Shown here piece after piece: positions 1 to 5,012 of a stretch of DNA of 16,343 nucleotides. Below the pieces are notes generated by a model. That model had not been told where the DNA came from. It ran no database searches and saw only the letters and a program-made list of their open reading frames with translations. Position 1 is the first letter of the stretch; each line of letters begins with the position of its first letter. Both the position numbers and the translations under genes were made by a program. Source of the stretch: Cellvibrionales bacterium UBA7375 (GTDB lineage Bacteria; Pseudomonadota; Gammaproteobacteria; Pseudomonadales; Porticoccaceae); the NCBI GenBank assembly GCA_002469845.1, contig DKNZ01000019.1, forward strand, positions 1-16,343, written 5' to 3'.

Positions 1-156
1 TGGGGAAGGTACCGTGTAAGAATTACCAGCTTTAAACACTGCGTTGAAAATAAAGCGGTTAAACACATAGTTGTTCAGGATGCAGGGCACAATATTAGGC
101 AATTACGAAGCCTTGATCTTTATGATCGAATCTGGACTTTTTTTAAAAACAATTAG
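1..156 (+). CDS. C-terminal fragment, probable alpha/beta hydrolase (5' end outside window)
   Basis: Frame 1 is open from the first base to a TAG at 154-156, giving 51 residues with protein-like composition. The stretch HIVVQDAGHN followed by LYDRIWTFFKNN resembles the end of many alpha/beta hydrolases. In that fold the catalytic histidine sits in a G/A-G-H motif just before a last amphipathic helix that ends in an I-x-x-F-F pattern. If so, the His in DAGHN would be the catalytic base. Nothing of the nucleophile or acid region is inside the window, so substrate and class (esterase, peptidase, lipase) cannot be given. It converges on the minus-strand sulfatase, so it is probably not part of the same transcript. 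The coding call is fairly good; the family call is moderate. Confidence 0.55.
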   Translation, partial: WGRYRVRITSFKHCVENKAVKHIVVQDAGHNIRQLRSLDLYDRIWTFFKNN

Positions 157-225
157 AGATATTCTAAGCGTATATTTAGCAGACTATTTCACTTGGATTA
201 TTTTATAAGCTTTAGTGAATTTAGG
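157..225. other. Convergent intergenic gap, no clear terminator
   Basis: This 69-bp AT-rich gap separates the ends of two converging genes. The only inverted repeat I can find is TTCACT (188-193) with AGTGAA (214-219), a 6-bp stem around a 20-nt loop. It is too weak to call a terminator, although a bidirectional one would be expected here. Confidence 0.4.
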
Positions 226-1647
226 TTAGGGACATCTCTTGTGAGAAAAGCCTTTGCGATCACACACCGCTAGTTCACTTTCAATGCCTTTATCGCCTTG
301 TTGGCGCATCCAATCGGTTAAATTAATTTTTAAGAAAGCTATTTCTTTTTGGTACTGTGGTTGTTGAATAATATTTACCTGTTCAAATGGGTCATTAATT
401 ATATCGTATAGCTCATATTCCGGTCGTTTTAGATAGCCTGTATATTTTTCTTGACCGAGTTTTTTTTCTGCTTTGAGTTCTTCTTTGAACCATTCTTTGT
501 TGGTCATAATATTGGAAAAGCTATTTTCTGGCATTAGGTTATGTATTAATTTAAGGCGCTTGGTGCGTACTGATCGTATAGGGTAGGGTGCGCCTTCATG
601 AATATTAAAGCTGGTCTGTATGCCATAGACGTAGTCTTTATGCTGAGATTTTTCGCCGAGTAAAACTGATTTAAAACTTGTACCATCCAGGTTTTTTGGT
701 ACTGATCGGCTGACAATGTCAGTTAGTGTTGGAATGACGTCGACATATTCAATCATTGCATCGGCAACTGTGTTGGCTTTGATTTTATTGGGCCAGCGAA
801 TAATAAAGGCTGTTTTTAAACCATTGTCATAATTGGTCCACTTTGCAAAGGGTAGTGCACTCCCTTGTTCGCTTGTGAAAATAAAAATGGTGTCATTTTT
901 GATGCCAAGCTTTTCAATTTCCTGTTCGAGTAAACCGACTTCTCGATCCAGATCAGTTACTTCTGCGAGATATTTTGAGAGTTTTTGTCGCAGCGCAGGC
1001 GTATCATTTAAAAATTCTGGCACCTGTAATTTATGTGGCGGATATTGCTTGGTATTGCCGCGATTCCAGGGTGTATGTGGGTTTGCTGATGCAGCTATTA
1101 GGAAAAATGGCTGAGCTTTATTTCTTGCCATAAATTTACGTGTTTTTTCAATGCCAAATGTTGACTCTCCTTCAGCACCTTTGTTTTCTTTACCTACTCG
1201 CGCAAATGGGAATGATTTCCCAGGAAATACATGTCCTTTTCCGGCTAAGCCCACACGATAACCCAGTTCTCTGAAATAATGAGCGGCGCTTTTGATTCCA
1301 TCATAAACCCGCGTGTGATTACCATAGGCGCCATTGCGAATTGGATAGATGCCTGTGTAGAGCTGTTGGCGTGTGACGCCGCACATTGCGGTTGAGGTGA
1401 ATGATTGGGTGAACAACATGCCTTCTTTGGCTAGCTTATCGATATTAGGCGTGATTGCATTTTTAGGGACATAGTCGAGCATCTGGTGATAGGCCGCAAT
1501 ATCAAACCAGTTCATATCATCGGCTAGAACCATAATAATATTGGGTGATTTTATTGTGAAAGCAGTATCAGCTATTAATGGACTTAGCGGGTAATAAATG
1601 GCTAAACCAAAAAGAAGATGTGTCAATCCTTTTGCAAATTTATGCAT
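226..1647 (-). CDS. Exported sulfatase with divergent active-site motif (CGVTR)
   Basis: A 473-residue type I sulfatase (alkaline phosphatase fold) that would hydrolyse sulfate esters on a glycan. An N-terminal signal peptide probably ends at LIA-D (A26). The metal pair D43-D44 sits in MVLADDMNW, and GKGH (K137, H139) and KW (K269) match conserved sulfatase positions. The active-site cysteine is C89 in CGVTRQQLYTG. The usual motif is C-x-P/A-S/T-R, so valine replaces proline or alanine. The second metal site reads SEQG (E260, Q261) where SD-N/H-G is common. All other landmarks and the length are normal, so it is not obviously dead. It lies 48 nt downstream of the LacI gene on the same strand and is probably cotranscribed with it. 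A modest 5-bp stem-loop (1676-1692) sits between them. Substrate unknown. Confidence 0.9.
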   Translation of the reverse strand: MHKFAKGLTHLLFGLAIYYPLSPLIADTAFTIKSPNIIMVLADDMNWFDIAAYHQMLDYVPKNAITPNIDKLAKEGMLFTQSFTSTAMCGVTRQQLYTGIYPIRNGAYGNHTRVYDGIKSAAHYFRELGYRVGLAGKGHVFPGKSFPFARVGKENKGAEGESTFGIEKTRKFMARNKAQPFFLIAASANPHTPWNRGNTKQYPPHKLQVPEFLNDTPALRQKLSKYLAEVTDLDREVGLLEQEIEKLGIKNDTIFIFTSEQGSALPFAKWTNYDNGLKTAFIIRWPNKIKANTVADAMIEYVDVIPTLTDIVSRSVPKNLDGTSFKSVLLGEKSQHKDYVYGIQTSFNIHEGAPYPIRSVRTKRLKLIHNLMPENSFSNIMTNKEWFKEELKAEKKLGQEKYTGYLKRPEYELYDIINDPFEQVNIIQQPQYQKEIAFLKINLTDWMRQQGDKGIESELAVCDRKGFSHKRCP

Positions 1648-1695
1648 ATTTTTACTCGCAATTATTGAGAAAAATCCATTGTAATCTAATGGCTG

Positions 1696-2715
1696 TTATT
1701 TGGACGTTGTTGATCCACGCATAATAACTTCAATGGGAAGTTCTCTAATTTTTTCATCGTCATTGATTTGATTGCGGCACTGCGCAATCAACATTTCTAC
1801 AGCTGATGCTGCCATTTGCTTAACGGGCTGACGGACAGTTGTCAGTAGCGGCCAAACGATGGAAGCGACCATGCTGTCGTCAAACCCAGCAATAGATAAA
1901 TCTTCGGGAACAGACAGGCCAGATTTATGCGCTGCAGCAATTAACCCAGCAGCCATTTCATCATTACTAGCAAAAATCGCAGTGGGTCGCTGGCTTTGCT
2001 TAAGTAATGCTTCACCAGCATCTAGAGCACGGCGATACTCGAAATTACCTTCTAAAATAAAGTTATCCGGCACTGGCAAGCTGGCATCATTCATTGCTGA
2101 TAAAAAGCCTTCAAGCCTACGTCGGGTTGTTGCTGTTCCCTTACGGCCAGCAACATAGGCTATGTATGTATGACCCAATTCGATTAACTTCATGGTCATT
2201 TTTCTTGCAGCATCATAATCATTTATTTCAACGCGAAGACCAGCGTCCAATGAGATACTTGGAGAAATTCTTGCGAAGGGTTTGTCCGCTGAAGTGAGTG
2301 CTTGCAAAATTAATGGTTCATCGCAAAGTGGAGGAGGTAGAATCATGCCATCCAGATTAGATTGAACCAGTAGATTGTTGATATCCTCAGTTATTGTCGA
2401 TGAGGCTAAATTGATGGGCTCAACTATCAGATGATAACCCTCTTTGCGAGATTGCTCTAGGGCACCTCTGAGTAATTCAACAATATAATCTGAATTTGGA
2501 TTGTCAAATATTAGGGCTATAACATAGGAGCGTGAGCCGACGGCTGCTCTAGGAGCCACGCTGGGGCGATAGTTAAGTGTTTTGACGGCCTCTTCAACCA
2601 CAGCCCTTGTCTTGGAACTGACTCTGGGTTCTTTGCGCACTACTCGCGATGCAGTCTTGATAGATACCTTTGCAAGTTTTGCAACATCGCTTAGAGTTGA
2701 TTTACTTTGAACCAT
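1696..2715 (-). CDS. LacI-family transcriptional regulator
   Basis: A 339-residue regulator of the LacI/GalR family, expected to bind DNA as a dimer and release or change binding on sensing a sugar. The N-terminal helix-turn-helix (about residues 7-28, TLSDVAKLAKVSIKTASRVV) is followed by a hinge (about 48-60) and a periplasmic-binding-protein-like core. The core ends with family signatures such as IFASNDEMAAG and IAGFDDS. The hinge reads RPSVAPRAAVG, lacking the leucine that many family members insert in the DNA minor groove. The ATG has a good ribosome binding site (AGAGGA on the minus strand, about 2720-2725). The gene is divergent from the large plus-strand gene cluster, which suggests it controls that cluster and itself through the shared 2716-2937 region. 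The effector is unknown. Confidence 0.95.
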   Translation of the reverse strand: MVQSKSTLSDVAKLAKVSIKTASRVVRKEPRVSSKTRAVVEEAVKTLNYRPSVAPRAAVGSRSYVIALIFDNPNSDYIVELLRGALEQSRKEGYHLIVEPINLASSTITEDINNLLVQSNLDGMILPPPLCDEPLILQALTSADKPFARISPSISLDAGLRVEINDYDAARKMTMKLIELGHTYIAYVAGRKGTATTRRRLEGFLSAMNDASLPVPDNFILEGNFEYRRALDAGEALLKQSQRPTAIFASNDEMAAGLIAAAHKSGLSVPEDLSIAGFDDSMVASIVWPLLTTVRQPVKQMAASAVEMLIAQCRNQINDDEKIRELPIEVIMRGSTTSK

Positions 2716-2728
2716 TTTTTCCTCTGAG

Positions 2729-2751
2729 TTTATCCCTTGGATAGGGATAAA
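2729..2751. promoter_or_regulatory. Perfect 8-bp inverted repeat in regulator leader
   Basis: TTTATCCC (2729-2736) and GGGATAAA (2744-2751) are exact reverse complements separated by 7 nt. A shorter repeat, TATCC/GGATA, is nested inside. The element lies 13 bp ahead of the LacI start codon and just upstream of its ribosome binding site. It could be an autoregulatory operator, or a hairpin in the 5' leader affecting translation. Which of the two cannot be told from sequence. Confidence 0.5.
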
Positions 2752-2773
2752 ATTATCTAGCTATTTAATTTGC

Positions 2774-2786
2774 GCATATATTATGC
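2774..2786. promoter_or_regulatory. Short palindrome overlapping possible regulator -10 box
   Basis: GCATA (2774-2778) and TATGC (2782-2786) form a 13-bp inverted repeat with a 3-nt centre. On the minus strand it overlaps CATAAT, a candidate -10 box for the LacI gene. It may be an operator, but in AT-rich DNA a 5-bp arm can arise by chance. Confidence 0.3.
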
Positions 2787-2820
2787 AGGTAACTCGATTA
2801 AAATTAAAATTTAATTCTAG

Positions 2821-2844
2821 TTTTAAGTGCTTTAGCGGTTAAAA
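2821..2844. promoter_or_regulatory. 24-bp imperfect palindrome, candidate LacI-family operator
   Basis: The element has outer arms TTTTAA and TTAAAA and inner arms GCT and AGC around a TT centre. Nine of the 12 symmetric positions pair. This size and symmetry fit a dimeric helix-turn-helix protein such as the adjacent LacI-type regulator. It lies 37 bp upstream of the candidate -35 box of the sulfatase cluster. Assignment to that regulator is inferred from position. Confidence 0.45.
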
Positions 2845-2881
2845 ATTGGTCTTTTCTCAAGGTGTTACTGTGATTTTTTAC

Positions 2882-2909
2882 TTGATGGTGACAATATTAT
2901 CATTATAAT
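2882..2909 (+). promoter_or_regulatory. Candidate sigma-70 promoter of the sulfatase cluster
   Basis: TTGATG (2882-2887) is a 4-of-6 match to the -35 consensus. A 16-nt spacer follows, then a perfect TATAAT at 2904-2909. Transcription would begin near 2916, giving a leader of roughly 22 nt that still contains the AGGG ribosome binding site ahead of the GTG at 2938. Confidence 0.5.
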
Positions 2910-2937
2910 AAACAAAAATTTCTTTTTTAGGGTCATC

Positions 2938-4398
2938 GTGCTAAAAATACATTGCACATTCTATGCAATTTTATCTTTTTCGTTGTTGCTTGCCAGTTCT
3001 GGTGTGCTGGCAAATACCCCTTTGCCTTCTGAAAGTTCTAGCCGTCCTAATGTTCTATTTATCTCTATTGATGATTTGCGCCCTGATATTGGTAGCTATG
3101 GACATCCTGTTGCCAAAACACCTAATTTAGATAACTTTGCTAAATCTGCTATTTTATTTGAGCAGGCTTACACGCAGCAGGCGGTATGTGGCCCATCACG
3201 AGCAGCATTATTGACGGGGTTAAGACCCTCTACAACGGGTATTAGGCGACTTGACCAGACGGTTTCTGATACTGTGCCTAGTGTTACAACCATGAACAAA
3301 CTGTTTAAAAAAAATGGTTATGAGACAGTCTCTGTTGGAAAAATATACCATCATTTCAAGGATGATGCTGATGGGTGGTCTTACCCTCCTTTTGACTTTA
3401 TTTATGATTTTAGGAAAGAGCGCAAAAAGCGCGGCCTACCAAAGGGACCTCCTTATATGGTATGGGAATCTGATGAGCTTATGCCCGACGCTATAAATGT
3501 GGCGCATGCGGTTAACGAGCTAGACCGCCTCAGTGAACAAGATAATCCTTTCTTTCTTGCGGTAGGCCTGCATCGACCTCATCTCCCCTTTAGAGCCCCT
3601 AAGAGTGATTGGGACAAATATGACCCTAAGTTGGTTCCTGCGCCTAAAACAACTAAGCAACAATTGGGTGCTCCAGACTGGGCGGTAGTGGCTTGGGAAA
3701 TTTGGAATTATGATAACTTGCCTCCAAAGCCCGGTCCCATGCCAAAATCTGAAGGAGATAAATTGCGTCATGGTTATCTAGCCGCGATTTCTTTTGTTGA
3801 TGGCTTGGTAGGACAGCTACTTGAAAAAGTAGAGGCACTTGGTTTGGATAAAAATACGGTAGTGGTTGTTTGGGGAGATCATGGGTTCAAATTAGGTGAT
3901 CATGGGGGCTGGTCTAAGCATTCAACGGTAGAGCTGGATATACACATTCCGCTGATAATTCGTGTGCCAGGTATGAAAGCACCCGGATCAAGAACAAAGG
4001 CGCTGGTTGAGACAGTGGATATTTACCCAACACTTATTGATATTGCAGGTCTTGAGCAACCACAGGCTTTAGAGGGTGTTTCTTTACTCCCATTGATAGA
4101 CCAACCAGATCGGTCTTGGAAGGAGGCTGTATTTGCACAATTTCCCCGTTATGCAAAAAATCAGTTACTGATGGGAGAAACTGTTCGAACGGATCGTTTT
4201 CGATATACTGCTTGGGTAGGGGTTAGAAATGGTGTTATTTTGGCGCAAGAACTTTATGATCACTTAGAGGATCCTATTGAAGCAACCAATTTGGCTAATA
4301 ATAAAGATTTTAGCAATGAGCTTGCGCGCCATGAAACACTAAGGATAGAGGGTTGGGAAAAAATTCAAAAAAAAATGGAAAGAAAAGTTTTTCACTAA
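2938..4398 (+). CDS. Exported iduronate-2-sulfatase-like sulfatase
   Basis: A 486-residue type I sulfatase, expected to remove a sulfate ester from a uronic acid or other sugar in the periplasm or outside the cell. A signal peptide ends near VLA-N (A25). The calcium ligands D45-D46 are in FISIDDLRPD, the cysteine converted to formylglycine is C84 in the canonical CGPSR motif, and the second metal pair is D314-H315 in WGDHGFKLGDHGGW. The GKIYHH segment and the RPHLPF segment are typical of the iduronate-2-sulfatase-like group. The start is GTG with AGGG 5-8 nt upstream; no better start precedes the signal peptide. It is the first gene of the plus-strand run and lies 40 nt before the EF-hand gene. 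The exact substrate is not determinable; iduronate is only the family namesake. Confidence 0.93.
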   Translation: MLKIHCTFYAILSFSLLLASSGVLANTPLPSESSSRPNVLFISIDDLRPDIGSYGHPVAKTPNLDNFAKSAILFEQAYTQQAVCGPSRAALLTGLRPSTTGIRRLDQTVSDTVPSVTTMNKLFKKNGYETVSVGKIYHHFKDDADGWSYPPFDFIYDFRKERKKRGLPKGPPYMVWESDELMPDAINVAHAVNELDRLSEQDNPFFLAVGLHRPHLPFRAPKSDWDKYDPKLVPAPKTTKQQLGAPDWAVVAWEIWNYDNLPPKPGPMPKSEGDKLRHGYLAAISFVDGLVGQLLEKVEALGLDKNTVVVVWGDHGFKLGDHGGWSKHSTVELDIHIPLIIRVPGMKAPGSRTKALVETVDIYPTLIDIAGLEQPQALEGVSLLPLIDQPDRSWKEAVFAQFPRYAKNQLLMGETVRTDRFRYTAWVGVRNGVILAQELYDHLEDPIEATNLANNKDFSNELARHETLRIEGWEKIQKKMERKVFH

Positions 4399-4438
4399 TA
4401 AATTAATTACTTAACAAATCAAGAAAAAGGAAACTACG

Positions 4439-4822
4439 ATGAAAAAAACAAAAATTAGCCTTGCATGTCTTTTAGTTATTCCAATGAGCAGTTTTGCAGA
4501 CTCTTCATGGAAAGCCTTTGATAAAGACAAGGACAATGCCTTAAATTTAAGCGAATTTGCTGGCTACAAGGCCGCACTATATGCTGAACTTGATATGAAC
4601 GAGGATGGCAAATGGTCGAGATCAGAGTTCGTCAAGGGCTTAAGAGACATTAAAGGTATAGACCCTCATTGGCTAAGAGAAAAATTTAAGCGCTTCGACA
4701 AAGACGATAACCGTAGTTTGTCGCTTGAAGAAGCCGAAAATGAGATTGCCAAAAACTTTAAATGGTTAGATAAAGATAAAAGCAAGACTATTACGCAAAA
4801 AGAAATGCCTAAGCGTTTTTAG
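4439..4822 (+). CDS. Small exported protein with four EF-hands
   Basis: A 127-residue protein with a signal peptide (MKKTKISLACLLVIPMSSFA, cleavage after A20) and four 12-residue EF-hand loops at about 28-39, 52-63, 87-98 and 111-122. Each begins with D and ends with E, with D, N or S at the usual calcium-ligand positions. The second loop is the most canonical (DMNEDG). The rest is helical linker, so the mature protein is little more than two EF-hand pairs. It should bind calcium in the periplasm. The start has a good AAAGGA site 6 nt upstream. It sits between a sulfatase and the TonB-dependent receptor and ends 24 nt before a strong stem-loop. Its role is unknown. Sulfatases and anionic glycans both bind calcium, so a calcium-linked role in the pathway is possible but only inferred. 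Confidence 0.9.
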   Translation: MKKTKISLACLLVIPMSSFADSSWKAFDKDKDNALNLSEFAGYKAALYAELDMNEDGKWSRSEFVKGLRDIKGIDPHWLREKFKRFDKDDNRSLSLEEAENEIAKNFKWLDKDKSKTITQKEMPKRF

Positions 4823-4846
4823 AAGGCTGTTAAATAATAGTAATCC

Positions 4847-4883
4847 TCGAGATATATTGACCAATACTGTCAATATATCTCGA
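4847..4883 (+). terminator. 15-bp perfect stem-loop, possible terminator or processing site
   Basis: TCGAGATATATTGAC (4847-4861) and its exact reverse complement (4869-4883) enclose a 7-nt loop, CAATACT. A run of seven T lies at 4894-4900, 10 nt beyond the stem rather than directly after it. The stem is AT-rich. It may end most transcripts after the EF-hand gene, act as an RNA processing or stability element ahead of the receptor gene, or be a protein-binding palindrome. The offset T-run makes a classical intrinsic terminator less certain. Confidence 0.5.
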
Positions 4884-5001
4884 ATTTAATCACTTTTTTT
4901 GCCCTTAAGGTTAAATTAGCAAGTGATTATTTATAAGAATTTTTTGGTAGATACTTACAAGGGTATTTGCATTAAATTGGTTATTCCCTGCTGCCAAAAT
5001 T

Positions 5002-5007
5002 GGAGAA
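5002..5007 (+). promoter_or_regulatory. Ribosome binding site fixing the receptor start
   Basis: GGAGAA lies 5 nt before ATG at 5013. The open frame extends back to a GTG at 4923, but that start has no comparable site and would put about 30 residues in front of a normal signal peptide. The ATG at 5013 is therefore preferred. Confidence 0.8.
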
Positions 5008-5012
5008 ATATA

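Larger units (their letters stand above)
2716..2937. promoter_or_regulatory. Divergent regulatory region between regulator and sulfatase cluster
   Basis: This 222-bp AT-rich stretch separates the LacI gene from the plus-strand cluster. It holds three palindromes (2729-2751, 2774-2786, 2821-2844) and a candidate plus-strand promoter (2882-2909), listed separately. For the minus strand, CATAAT (complement of 2781-2786) is a possible -10 box for the regulator, but I find no convincing -35. Confidence 0.7.

Noticed and set aside
54..63. AGCGGTTAAA, identical to half of the candidate operator at 2834-2843
   Set aside because: It lies inside the coding end of the hydrolase-like gene and has no symmetric partner, so it is probably chance.
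833..1114. Open frame antisense to the minus-strand sulfatase, and similar overlapping frames elsewhere
   Set aside because: They overlap well-supported genes, have no recognisable protein features and no convincing start sites.
4923..5012. Extension of the receptor reading frame back to GTG at 4923
   Set aside because: It would add 30 residues before a normal signal peptide, and the ATG at 5013 has a well-placed GGAGAA site.
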